64,000 nt of DNA from positions 186,001-250,000 of the forward strand of contig JAHRHY010000008.1 of assembly GCA_019671135.1 (NCBI GenBank), in the 5' to 3' direction. Source of the stretch: Linnemannia hyalina. Taxonomy: Eukaryota > Mortierellomycota > Mortierellomycetes > Mortierellales > Mortierellaceae. The notes beneath the pieces were generated by a model. That model made no database searches, was not told where the DNA came from, and was given only the letters and a program-made list of their open reading frames with translations. Positions 46,731 to 56,916 of this stretch are shown here, one piece after another; the first letter of the stretch is position 1; every line of letters starts with the position of its first letter. The translations under genes were made by a program, and so were the position numbers.

Positions 46731-47299
46731 ATTCATCTTCCTGGCGATGTTTGGATATAAGGTTGGCGGGTCCTTGCCGTTGCAATATTATGATTTGGAG
46801 GGCCCCATCTGGGTGCGGCGGTGAGGGATTCGAGGTGGATGAAATGCGTTGGTGGGGGTTCCCGGATTAGGTGACATTGGCGGATTTGAAGGTCGGGAGG
46901 GATATGAATGGTGATGGGTCCGACAAGCCCTTCCCGCACCCCTTTGGACGGAAAGGAAGCATCGGTCGAAACGACATTCTACAGGGTCAACCTCGACACA
47001 CGTCGGGCCGCAAACGTGACCATCAACCCCTCCCCCCCCCCCCCCCCCCTGACACCCATCCAGAACCCACGGTTCCAAACTGGGCAACCGCGAATCGATC
47101 TACAAGTTTCCGAATGTTTAAGAGTACGAAGGCGATTATGGTCGGGTGGGATAAGAAGCAAGGTATTGCGATAGCTCAGAGTCAGTTTATGAGGACGTTG
47201 GTTGCGAGTATGGCGTACAGGCGGTTTTCTAAGGTGGAGTATCAATATGGGGATATGCTTGTTGAAGTTACTGCTACCGCTTATGAGCCGCTGCTTTGA
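46731..47299 (+). pseudogene. Possible broken gene switching frame at a C18 run
   Basis: Upstream of 47030 one plus-strand frame has the C/G-ending codons seen in real genes of the window ('DGKEASVETTFYRVNLDT', 'ANVTINP'). It enters a run of 18 C at 47032-47049. Downstream, a different frame looks coding ('PNWATANRSTSFRMFKSTK', then 'SQFMRTLVASMAYRRF', 'YEPLL', TGA at 47297-47299). A length change in the C run, in the cell or in the assembly, would join the two. I cannot place an upstream start and no family is recognised. It may be a pseudogene, a gene with an unresolved intron, or chance. Confidence 0.3.
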
Positions 47300-47529
47300 G
47301 GGAGGAAAGGAGGAGGACTGGTGAGTGTTTTCTATTAGTTGCAGCTTTGCAACTATATCTTTCTTTTTCATTGACTTTGAGATACATGTCTTATGGAAGT
47401 GTGCTTTTATTTGGTAGCTCTACACTTTATGTGGGTAAAGATGAAGAAAAAAAAATGAAAAATGGAGGCAAAGAGTAAGTTGGAGAGTCAAGGGAAGTCT
47501 AGAGAAGTTGAGAAGTGACGATCCCCGGC

Positions 47530-48416
47530 TTAGAAGCCCTTGACGGTGAGCCACTGGCGGACATCATCCATGACGAGACCCTTGAGGATGACCTGGTTGC
47601 TGCGTTCGTTCACACGGACCTCTGCGTTTGGGTAAGTCACCAACAAATCTGTCTTCAACGCCTATTATTTCAATTGAACCGAGACATAGAACAAGGGGAA
47701 ACAGTTAATCAGTTCTCAATCTTTTCTCAATAAGACCTCCTCCTTTCGTGAATAAATAAAATCGATGCTTACAGTGGCGTTGCCCTGGATCTTGCGGATG
47801 ACAGTGAGGGGGCGGGTGCCGGCGTTCTTGAACTCGGAGTAGACGGGGAGCTGGCCGGCCTTGGTGCGTTCTACAAAGTATGTCCTTGGCAATGAGGTCG
47901 TCTTTGTTGCTGATACTGCTGGTGCTGCTGCTGATGTGGATGTGGCGGTTGTGCTTGCCGCGGCTATATTGTTGAGAGGTTCCGGTATGAGAAAAATGGC
48001 GTTAGTTCCTGGGTAGGGTGTGCTATAGGATGTGATGTTGGTTCCTGGTTCCGTTTCGCTTTTGTGGCGTTCTGTTGGGGTGTAGTTTTGAAACGGAAAG
48101 CCATGATTTCCTCCTTGTGCTCTGGGTCTAATCAAGTCGCCAATGTTCTGTTGGACGGACTCTTGACTCCTAACAACATCATACTCCCGAGACGACGGAT
48201 ACACCTGTCGTGTTGCCTCAATGCCTGCCTACACGAGTGGTGACCTGTGCTCCTGCTCTCCCGATACTAAAACGGTCCTGGTTCAGTGCACGGAAGTCCC
48301 TTGATATCCTTTGTATAGTCCTTCGTCTGTCTTCTTGTGTTACCATCGAGTGAGGCAGCGGATGTAGAGAAGGTGCGGATGGTGCGGGCGACGAGTTGTC
48401 TTGATGCGGCGAACAT
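47530..48416 (-). CDS. IMG2: Mitochondrial large ribosomal subunit protein Img2 (mL49)
   Basis: Three exons: 48416-48344, 47963-47773 and 47619-47530; 354 nt, 117 residues, junctions in phase 1 and 0. Exon 1 is a mitochondrial presequence (Met-Phe-Ala-Ala-Ser-Arg, with Arg and Ser/Thr and no acids until its end). Exon 2 adds an Ala/Thr-rich linker and the family core 'YFVERTKAGQLPVYSEFKN' and 'TVIRKIQGNAT'. Exon 3 supplies 'ERSNQVILKG' and the typical end 'WLTVKGF'. These are the hallmarks of the Img2/mL49 family, a component of the mitochondrial large ribosomal subunit. The first intron is long (380 bp) and the open frame inside it is not coding. The gene is divergent from ATAT1. Confidence 0.88.
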
Positions 48417-49203
48417 GGTTGTTTGTGTGATTGTTGTTGATGTAAAGTGAATGAGATGCGTTGATCAGTGTCCGAAGGTGTTGTTATTCAGAAGGAACAG
48501 GTGTGTGACTGTGATATCTTTGGGCACATACGAACTGACATTTGATGTGTAGCCAATCAATGGTGCCCCAGGCCGCTTTTTGGCTTTACTTGAGGTCAAG
48601 GAGCGCGCACGGCGCTTTTTTTTATTCGGTGCCTTGAACAGAGGAAGCAGGAAGAGGAGACATGGCAAAGAAGGAGCGAAGGGGGGCCATTGAGAACCGA
48701 CACACAGATGACTTGTGGTCATAAAGAAAGAGGAGAAAGGACAGAGCTGGGTTCTGTGTTTGTTGTTTGTTTGTTGTCTTTGACGCTTGTGTGCGATGCC
48801 TGTCCGTGTGTATAGGCGCCATGGTCTATGGAAATTTAACTCTCCGTGCGTATTCACTCTCTGTCCTTCGCCTCGTGTCTTGTTCCCTTTCTCCTGCCCC
48901 TTTATCTTCCTCTCTCTTCTTTCTTTCTTCTCTTCCTTCTTCTCTTTCTTCACTCCAACTTTTCCTCATACTACCCCTGCTCACTTCCTCATCCCTTCAC
49001 GCACATTCGCAGACAGAAACAAAGACACAAAAGTCCTCTTCTTCCTTTAGTCAATGCATCCACCGAAACTCGTCCTCAACCATCACCAGGTCTTCTCTCG
49101 CCATTAAGCGCCTTCTTTCTTTCGTATCCTTTCCTTTCACATTCGACACTCTTTGCCACCACACCTCACTCCATACTAAGAAAGCAATAAGAAGAACCAA
49201 AAG
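48417..49203. promoter_or_regulatory. Shared upstream region of IMG2 and ATAT1
   Basis: 787 bp between divergent start codons. The half next to ATAT1 (about 48840-49200) is pyrimidine-rich on the plus strand, the usual leader composition here. No clear TATA element was seen on either side. Co-regulation of the two genes is possible but not shown. Confidence 0.4.
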
Positions 49204-51651
49204 ATGGACTTTGACTTCCCGCTGATCCCATTGCTGCCATTGCCCATCACCCTCGTCCCCGCCTCAACATTCGCAGCCCTCGAGAACAGTCATCACGGCC
49301 CGCAGTTCCAGCCCGGTTTCGTCTCCTCCGTCTCCATCGGCATCTCCTCCAGGAACACCAATGGCAATAGCAACAACAGCTATGTCAACAACTCGGCAAG
49401 CTCATCCTTCTCCTCGTCGTCCATCACCAGCAGCAGTTATGACCACCCAAGCAACTACCCTGGTTACGCCACCAACGGCAGTAACACAAGTGCTTCGTCA
49501 CACCTGTCGGATCAGGAGCGCCTTGGAGCTATCGTTGATGCTCTTGGAGAAGCCTCTGCCAAGGTAACCCTTTTGTTGCAGTTGATGATAATATACACCC
49601 ACGCAGCCGGCGCGATTGTGCGCTGTTAATGGCTGGCGAAAGAAGCAATGGCTGGTGTCCTACAAACTTGTCATTTACCTCGTGTTAAATTCAAAAACAA
49701 CGAAACGAAGAAAAAAACCCCCACGAGATGTATACTCACACTCCTTTTTTTTACCTTTCTACCCTATGACAATGTTACATATTAGGCTCAAGAGTTGCCG
49801 ACTTCGATTACACAGCGATTGAGGCTGGCAAAGAACCCAACACAGCGTGTGTACATCCTGAGGACAGGACTCGACAGTGGCGAGGACCAATGGCTGGACC
49901 AACTCGAGATCGGATCGCCTCTGATGCAAGAGTCTATCCGCAAGAGCATCGTCGACAGGAACGGATCCATGTCATCATCAGCATCTGGAAACAACAATTA
50001 CAGCAATGGAACCTATAGGAGGACCAGCAGCAACCCCGATCTGTCGCCCCTGTCGTCTAGTCCGACTTTGTCGTCTCAACAGGAAGAGGAGTCTTCGCAG
50101 AGAAGGAGTCCGAGGACCCGGAGCGAGGAGAAGGGAGTCTATGTCGCAGGAATGCTAAAAATGGGCGAAAAAAAGCTATTCATCGTGGTAAGCTATGCAA
50201 CCCTCCACATGCGTGTCGCACTTTTCGTATTTTTGTCATTAGTGTTTGTCTTTTCTCTTTGTTCCGACAGACCTACATGCATTTTTCTGCAGCATGGCAT
50301 TTGGACAGAGCATGAGAGAGGAGGTTTTCCCGTTACCCTCAATTTTGTTACCATACCATCCCGCAATGCAATTCGCACATGCTGCATGCCATGCGTGCAA
50401 CTTTCTCTTCTTTTTCCAGGGAAAGAAAGGGGGAAGGAAAAAAAAGGGACACCCTTGGGACATGACAAGAAAGAAAAGGTCGGGGAATAAATGCAACGAA
50501 AGATGAAGGAAAGAAGGGACAGAGAACAAATCGAAGGAGCATGAGAAGAAGAAATCAATCAGCAAGAGGAAAGGGAGTTGGCAAGGAAAGAAGGAAGGGG
50601 CAAAGAATATGAGATGGTGTTGAAGATGGGAGCGGGATGGAAGCAAGGCTATGATATCGCAAATTGCATGATCCAATGCTCACTCTTATTTTCCTAAACC
50701 CAATAGGACAAATCGGGAACATTGCATGAGCAGGAAGTTTGTTGTGTGCTAGACTTTTATGTCGACAAGTCCTGCCAGCGTCGCGGATTCGGCAAACTAC
50801 TCTTTGACTACATGCTCAAGGTATGTTTCATCATGTGGTTTCTTTTTCCCTGGTTGCCTTTTGCTTTTTTTTATGGGTGCTCTCATCCATTGCGGACCCT
50901 TTATTGGATGGGATCAGATCCACTAACTGGCTAAAAAAAACCACTCTTTTTTATACCACTACACTTTTTTTACCATCCATAGGTGGAGGATATTGACCCT
51001 TGTCAGATCGCATACGACCGTCCAAGCCCCAAATTATACCAGTTCCTGAACAAGCACTTCCAGCTGGAACGGCATCTCCCACAACCAAACCAATTTGCGG
51101 TATTTGAGGGCTTCAATCTGCTCGATGTCGGGGAGACCATCAAGGTTGATGACGATACCTTCCTCGCTACTTCTGGAAGGAGTTCTCTGACGGGGACGAA
51201 TCAGCAATCGCAATCGTCTGTCCAACAGCAGCAACAACAAGAACATTCTCAACAGCAGCAAGAACGACAGGAACGGCGACAGCAGCAGCATCAGGCGAAT
51301 ACCACTACTTCTTATATACCCAGCCATGCTTACCCTGCTACTTCCAAAGCGCTGCAGTCGTCTGTTGTCTTTGGCTGTGGATACGCACAAGATCATCAAC
51401 CGTATAGTACTACAACCGCAGACGCAACACAACCACCGCCGCCACAGAAACAACAAGAGCAACAACAAAAACCAAACAGGAGGATATCTTCAGCGTTCAC
51501 GTCGTCCATCAACCTGTCCAGTCCTTCAACGCCGCCCTCACACCACTCGTCGGCGTCAAATCATCAGGGATCCGTCAATGGTACTGGCAGGATATCTCGG
51601 CTCCTGGCCTCGTCCATCGTTTTTACCGACCCTACTGGCGGCAACGCTTGA
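49204..51651 (+). CDS. ATAT1: Alpha-tubulin N-acetyltransferase (MEC-17/ATAT1 family)
   Basis: Four exons, all phase 0: 49204-49563, 49786-50187, 50707-50820, 50983-51651; 514 residues. The GNAT-type domain is split over all exons: '[11 protein letters not shown]' then '[16 protein letters not shown]', 'RVYILRTG', '[17 protein letters not shown]', '[20 protein letters not shown]' with 'LLFDYML', and '[19 protein letters not shown]' with 'NQFAVFEGF'. The two residues essential in human ATAT1 (Cys120, Asp157) correspond to Cys267 and Asp304 here, so it is predicted active on Lys40 of alpha-tubulin inside microtubules. An Asn/Ser-rich insert (about 45-100), a Ser-rich insert (about 190-235) and a Gln/Ser-rich tail are extra. 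The family is generally found in ciliated lineages. Confidence 0.92.
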
Positions 51652-51983
51652 ACTGACGTCCATCCGTCGCTGTTTGGTTATGTTTTTTTTTTCTTCTTGC
51701 GTTGTTGTTTCCTATTTATCATAGCAGTTAGCGCGTTTTGTTCCCTTCCTTTGCATAGAATAACAAGTCCTTTAATATATATATCAACACTCAATTCTCT
51801 TTTTTGCAATGCTATTGTGTTGTTTGTTTTTCTAATATTTTATTTTTAATGAAAGGCGACAAATGACATGATTAGGTTGGAGGAATAGTAGAGTAGTAAA
51901 GAATGGTGGTACAAGGAAGGGGATGTGTAAGGAGAATAATTACAAGGGGTGGATATTGTGATGAGGTGTGTGGAGCGGTCGTT
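51652..51983. other. Intergenic region between convergent genes
   Basis: About 330 bp, A/T-rich, with a TATATATAT run near 51774-51784; presumably the overlapping 3' flanks of the two convergent genes. No gene. Confidence 0.5.
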
Positions 51984-54044
51984 CTACAGCTGCTGCTGAT
52001 TTGAATCTAGTTCTGATGGAGGTTGTGAGAGTGGGAGTGGCGGGGTAGGACGTGTTGGCGTGGACGAGACGGTAGGGACCCTGACCTCTTCCAAAGAGGA
52101 AGACTCTTGATCCTGTCCTGGTTCTGGATCCGCAACAGCGGCAGTAGACGAGAGAAGTGGTACTGGCGGTGGTGGCAGTGGTAGTGGTGATTCCGTCTGT
52201 CCTTGTTCCTGCAAATGCTCCTGGTGCGTTCCCAACACCTCCGTGGCGTCAACGTTACTATTACTGTTGCTGATATCGCCATAAGTCGGTAGATTAGGTC
52301 CATATTCATCGTCCTGTCGATGGTACATGGGCGGGGGCTCGAATTCCGGAAGCACAACCGTCAGGCCTACTCTTGTGGACGCCGATATGACTGCTCCTCC
52401 GATTCCGGTGGTAGCGGTGGGAGGAGGGGGACGAGGGAGCATGATCATCATCATTGGGTTGTTGTCGCCATTGTTGGTGTTGGCGTTATTAGTTTGACCC
52501 CATCGCCAGCGGGGCTGGGGGTTGCGGCCGTGAGGGTGGTAGTGGATTGAGGAGTCGTCCTGGCTGTCGGTTTCTGTCTCTATGCTCTCTCCTGCCCGGG
52601 AGTCTCCTCTCCTCCGTCCTGTTCGATTGTGTTGATGGTCGAGTTCGAGGGAGGAGAGGCGGTTTAGGGAGAAGGAGGAGGAGTGCATGGCTCTTGATCC
52701 GTCCACTCTTCGACTTGTGGTGCGTCGCCGACCGAAACATGGGCCACAGAGGAGGAAGGAGTGCCATTTTGGAGGTCTCTTCTTGGTTGATGAGTTTGAA
52801 ATAAAAGAGGAGCCAGAGTTGTTGAGCGGTTGAAGGGGAGGAGGTGGTGGCATCGACTCGGCGCCCAATTCTTCCTGCCCGTCTTCGTGTTGATAGCCTA
52901 TGTTCCTGCTGCTCCTGCTATGGCTCCGACTATGATCGCCACGTCCATGAGAGGAAGAAGTCCTCCTCCTACGATGCTCCTGGTGCGGCTGCAAATGGTC
53001 GCTCCGGGACTGCCTCCTCCGCTTATACCTCCAGAACCCAACCCCCAACCCAACGCCCAAAGCCAGCGTACAAAGCCCAATCAACAGTCCTTGTAACAGA
53101 TACTCTCGTGCAGAGTACTTTGGTGTTGAGGATCCACCATCAATTCCTCCTTTCTTCCCACCGGACGAAGACGAGGATCCATTCGGATCCACACAGATCC
53201 CATACCCTTGATCAGCTCCTCCGTTGGCGCTGGTGCTGACGCCGGGGACGGAAGAATTGAAGAGCTGACAGGAAAAGGGGGGGACACAATCCATATCTGG
53301 TCCACAGGTCTTTAGGAAACAAGCCCCGATCGCAAAATACTCCCAGGGTCCCTCACAATCGTCGTCGCTTCCTCCACTGTCATCCGTCATGGATTCCTCC
53401 ACACACGATGCCGTATACTTTGGCGTGCTCGATCCTGATGATTTTGAAGATAATCCGCTGTAGAGGGAATAGAAGGTACCATCAAGACAATAAGTCTGAT
53501 CGATACGCCCCGAGTACTGGAACGGCAGTGGTGGATAGTTCTGTGGGTTACAAAGCTGGTTCTGACACAGGATCGGCACACTCGCACTCCCGCCGTCGTT
53601 ATCGTTATCGCCGTCACCATCATCCCCATCGCCGCTGGAGGAAGTGGTGGGGGAGGAGGAGCAGGTGGGGGAAGAGAGAGAATCGCAGAGGTATCGGAGG
53701 GGAACACATTGAGTGTTTTTGAAACAAGTCATGCCTGATGTGTTATTGGGGCCGTAGCAGGCTTGGCATTGCTCTGGGATTATGAGTGTTGGGGTTGGGG
53801 TTGGGAGTAGAGTGGAGGAGGTTTTTGTTGCGTGTTGTTTTGTGGAAAGAGGTAGCGTGAGTGAGTCGGTCGTTGCTGTTGCTGCGTTGACGAAGGAGGG
53901 TGAGGTGGAGAGGAGGAGAAGAGAGAGGAAGAGGAAGAGGAGGAGGGAGAGGAGAGGAAGTGACGAGGCATGAGTCCTTCGATGTCGTTGGGTGAGGAGG
54001 ACCATGCCATTAGACAGTCTGTGTTGTAGGCGTTGTATGTTCAT
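51984..54044 (-). CDS. Cysteine-rich single-pass membrane protein with PPxY-type tail
   Basis: A single open frame of 686 residues. A hydrophobic Leu-rich segment at about 27-52 ending in 'FVNA' is a signal peptide (the second Met at residue 14 would give a more usual length). The ectodomain to about residue 315 has many cysteines in patterns such as 'CQACYG', 'CVPLRYLC', 'CQNQLCNP' and 'CFLKTCGPDMDC', with Asn-Ser/Thr sites and acidic low-complexity inserts. A membrane helix spans about 318-341 and is followed by 'RYKRRR', so type I topology is likely. The long basic, Ser- and Arg-rich cytoplasmic tail holds 'PPMY' (about 570) and 'LPTY', possible binding sites for WW-domain ubiquitin ligases of the Rsp5 type. 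The family is not recognised; a surface sensor is one reading. Confidence 0.7.
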   Translation of the reverse strand: MNIQRLQHRLSNGMVLLTQRHRRTHASSLPLLSLLLFLFLSLLLLSTSPSFVNAATATTDSLTLPLSTKQHATKTSSTLLPTPTPTLIIPEQCQACYGPNNTSGMTCFKNTQCVPLRYLCDSLSSPTCSSSPTTSSSGDGDDGDGDNDNDGGSASVPILCQNQLCNPQNYPPLPFQYSGRIDQTYCLDGTFYSLYSGLSSKSSGSSTPKYTASCVEESMTDDSGGSDDDCEGPWEYFAIGACFLKTCGPDMDCVPPFSCQLFNSSVPGVSTSANGGADQGYGICVDPNGSSSSSGGKKGGIDGGSSTPKYSAREYLLQGLLIGLCTLALGVGLGVGFWRYKRRRQSRSDHLQPHQEHRRRRTSSSHGRGDHSRSHSRSSRNIGYQHEDGQEELGAESMPPPPPLQPLNNSGSSFISNSSTKKRPPKWHSFLLCGPCFGRRRTTSRRVDGSRAMHSSSFSLNRLSSLELDHQHNRTGRRRGDSRAGESIETETDSQDDSSIHYHPHGRNPQPRWRWGQTNNANTNNGDNNPMMMIMLPRPPPPTATTGIGGAVISASTRVGLTVVLPEFEPPPMYHRQDDEYGPNLPTYGDISNSNSNVDATEVLGTHQEHLQEQGQTESPLPLPPPPVPLLSSTAAVADPEPGQDQESSSLEEVRVPTVSSTPTRPTPPLPLSQPPSELDSNQQQL

Positions 54045-54736
54045 GGGGGTGGCATTATGTGATTAAGAGGAGTGTAGTTGATGGTGAATGCAAACAAAAA
54101 AAGATAAAGAGGAAGAAGAAGAAAGGGAAAGAGAGGTGCTTGAACAAACAAAGGGTCAAAGTGGTCCATAAAAAGAAGCCATTCGCACTCCATGTATGCG
54201 GACAACCAATCGATCACATCATAAAAAGGGTCTTTGTTCTTCCCCTCGGTGTCACGACTGTGCACCTTTCTCTTCCTTGCCTTTCGTTCCTTCGAGACTC
54301 TTCTTTTTTTGCCTTTGCACCTGCTCCACCTTCCCCTCCTTTTTTATATATTCTTCTCCTTGGTTCAATGGGGCAGGATCAACAGGTAATTGAACCATTC
54401 GCCAATTCCCCTTTTTTCATACGTTCAACAACACATCCGCACATGGACAGTTGGGCATACGATGTTTATTTGTTTAACAAACAAGGGATTTCAATTCACC
54501 CGACAACCGGTCCGCATATCCCTTCCATGTCTCCTCTCCAACTCACTGCACTCAGCAATTGAATTTCCCCGTCTATCGAATGGCAACGCAGGGTAAAGGC
54601 AGGGGTGAGGGGGGGGGCTCACTGAACAACAACTGGAAGGCAATTAAGTCAAAATAACAGGCTCGCAGCCTGTTCATTACCGACGTTTATTCTTTTTTTT
54701 TTTCTTCATGCTATATTTAACTAATGCCCTTCATTT
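54045..54736. other. Intergenic region, no gene seen
   Basis: About 690 bp: upstream flank of the membrane protein gene and 3' flank of the small secreted protein gene. A TATATAAAAAAGG-like element on the minus strand near 54340-54352 could be a core promoter, though nearly 300 bp from the start codon. Confidence 0.4.
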
Positions 54737-55141
54737 TTACGACGAGGCATCGTCAGCGTCGCGACGACCATAGGGCCCTCCAGGATAGTACGTCCCACTT
54801 CCGGGACGACTGCTGCCAGGGGTCCGGGACAACCCTCTCTTCGCATTCTCCTCCACCGCCTCGGCCTCAGCTTCCACTTCCACTTTGCGAATTGAGACGT
54901 TTGGAGCGATCACGACTCCTGCCTCGGCTACGGGTTCTTGCGTCTTGGTATCGAGACGGCGGTAGTGAGGCGGCAGGGAGAGGGTGGGACTGAGGAGCGA
55001 TTGGCGACGGATGAGGTTGACGGGGATCGGGATGCCGGTTGCTGGATGGAGGATGATTGTTGACAGGCACAGGAGAGTTATGATGAGAGTGAGGAAGTAG
55101 GTTGTCTGGGGACAAAGGAATTGAGAGATTGTTCGAACCAT
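54737..55141 (-). CDS. Small secreted protein with dibasic processing sites
   Basis: An open frame of 134 residues. Residues 1-37 form a signal sequence (hydrophobic core about 14-31). The rest has four dibasic sites: RR45-46, RR61-62, KR101-102 and RR126-127. KR101-102 follows a Glu/Ala/Val-rich spacer ('VEVEAEAEA'), and the segment 103-125 between the last two sites is Gly, Ser, Pro and Tyr rich and ends in Gly before RR, followed by an acidic 'DADDASS' tail. This is the layout of a Kex2-type propeptide. No cysteines remain after the signal region. The dibasic reading is inference; it may simply be a short secreted or membrane-tethered protein. A GA microsatellite lies in its leader. Confidence 0.6.
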   Translation of the reverse strand: MVRTISQFLCPQTTYFLTLIITLLCLSTIILHPATGIPIPVNLIRRQSLLSPTLSLPPHYRRLDTKTQEPVAEAGVVIAPNVSIRKVEVEAEAEAVEENAKRGLSRTPGSSRPGSGTYYPGGPYGRRDADDASS

Positions 55142-55193
55142 TTTTGGAGGTGGTGTGGGGCTGTGTTTTCGTATGGCTATTGGCAGAAGAAGA

Positions 55194-55219
55194 AGAGAGA
55201 GAGAGAGAGAGAGAGAGAG
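55194..55219. repeat. (GA)n microsatellite
   Basis: About 13 GA units on the plus strand, read as CT in the leader of the secreted-protein gene that starts at 55141 on the minus strand. Confidence 0.85.
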
Positions 55220-56403
55220 TGAAAGAGTAGTGAGTAGAGGGACTGGAGTTGAAAAACGAGAGGGAAAACCGTTCGTATTTAAGCAAATTGCAGTTATCGG
55301 CGAACCCCGAACAAGCTCATCATCTCTGTACCCATACCCCTATCTCCCAAGCTAACCCCCCCTCCCCCCCCCTTGTGCGCTCAAGCAGTGACAGAAATGA
55401 AGAAACCAGACCCTTTTGGAGTTGACAGGTAGCCAAGCAAACAGGACAAGACACCTGATATTCAATACAAAACAGATGCAAGGGGCAAGGTGCTCAAAAG
55501 GGGGCGACGGCAAGAAATCAACAAAATAGGGATAGCGGAGATGCTCAATTGGCACAGACCAGCAGAACAGGGACACAACACAAACAAGATGAAAATGGGA
55601 GGGAGGGGTGAAAGGGAAACAAAGGAAGGGAGCCATGCAGAGGTGACAGGACTCCAGTTGTGATCGAGAAGAAAAGAGAACTGTGCAAACAAGATCGGAC
55701 CCATCTAATATTCTTCATCCCTAACATCTACTACTTTTTACGTCGTCGCGTTTCATTGCATAGCGTAGATGGAATACATGCAGGTGCGCATTCGTACACC
55801 GCATCTCGAGTTAAACCAAGAGTCCAGATCCGATCCCCGGTGTTGCGACAATTGTTCGTTGAACGTTGCCCTCGGGTCCATGACTGCGTGCCTAGAAGGA
55901 TAAAGAGAAGCTCTAAAAATAAAAAAACGTGTGCCTGGAAATGCAGGAAAAGTCGAGAGCGAAGATTATGAAACCAATTGGATGTCCCTGACAATGCTGT
56001 GGTCCGAGTGTTTTGCTCTCTTTCTTATGCACAACTTCACCACACTTATCCGCACAAAGAGAGTGTGGTCACAGCAGATGAGCCTCGAATGGTCTATTCA
56101 AGGAGTACCCTAGGCACGCTGATAGATGAAAGAAAGGCGCTGACTATCCTAGCGACTAGCGAAGAAGAGATGACAAATAGATTGAGCGCGCTCAGAGTCG
56201 TAGGCTTACGATAGGTCGCATCATGATTTGCATGGACCGTGCAGAAAGCAGAGAGAATAACTATTATGCGGGCACGTGAAAAGCTTGAGAGATCATGACT
56301 GACTGGCTGCAGAGGATGGTTGTTGTATTTTCTCTTCTCTTCTCTTCCCCTCCTCCACCGACACCCATTCCGTCACAACCACAACCACCAACTCACTCCT
56401 ACC
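55220..56403. other. Intergenic region between divergent genes
   Basis: About 1.2 kb. Small open frames are present but have no recognisable content. Pyrimidine-rich sequence at about 56320-56400 precedes the next start codon. Confidence 0.45.
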
Positions 56404-56916
56404 ATGGGCAAGACAACTTTAGAGATCTCTTCCACCCAACTGCCATTCGAAGGATCCGTTAAGATGGAGGGCTCGGGCCGAATGTATTTCGAAAGTCTGG
56501 TCGGGAAGTGGACTCTCTCCAACTACACCGACACGCCTGGTCCATTCACACCTCACGAAATCATGTTCCTGTTGCATTTCCTCCAGGAAGGATCCATGTC
56601 ACAAAGTCTGCCGGCGATGAAGTTGTATGCGGCGGTGCTCCACAAGGAGTATGACTGGTTGCAGTCCTATACGCGGCCCTGGGAGTTAATGGAGTCGGTC
56701 GAGGCAACGGCCGCGGGATACGAGAAGGAACAGTTCCAGGCCTGCTTGCGGATCGCTTTCTTGCAATCTGGAGTTATCGAGGCGTTCATATCTCCGAAGG
56801 ATTGTGACGTTGTTGTCAAACACAAGCTGTTGACGCCAGAGCCAAAACCAACGCTGGAGTCTCTGTCAACGAAGGAGGCTTTGCGCATAAGACACCAACT
56901 CTATGGGATTTACTGA
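56404..56916 (+). CDS. Hypothetical 170-residue soluble protein
   Basis: An open frame with ATG at 56404 in a good context (CTACCATGG) after a CT-rich, ACAACCACC-type leader; the frame is open further upstream but the leader composition supports this start. The protein is globular in composition, with no signal peptide, membrane segment or low-complexity tract, which is unusual in this window. Recognisable stretches are 'GRMYFESLVGKWTLSNY', 'PFTPHEIMFLLHFLQEG' and 'KEALRIRHQLYGIY'. I do not recognise the family. Codon use and the balanced composition make a real gene likely. Confidence 0.65.
   Translation: MGKTTLEISSTQLPFEGSVKMEGSGRMYFESLVGKWTLSNYTDTPGPFTPHEIMFLLHFLQEGSMSQSLPAMKLYAAVLHKEYDWLQSYTRPWELMESVEATAAGYEKEQFQACLRIAFLQSGVIEAFISPKDCDVVVKHKLLTPEPKPTLESLSTKEALRIRHQLYGIY

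Noticed and set aside
46870..47299. Single intact gene from the ATG at 46871
   Set aside because: The frame from that ATG lacks coding-type codons before the C18 run while another frame has them, so a single intact gene is not supported.
47964..48204. N-terminal extension of the IMG2 middle exon
   Set aside because: The open frame upstream of 47963 has no presequence; joining to the exon at 48344-48416 gives a mitochondrial presequence and correct phase.
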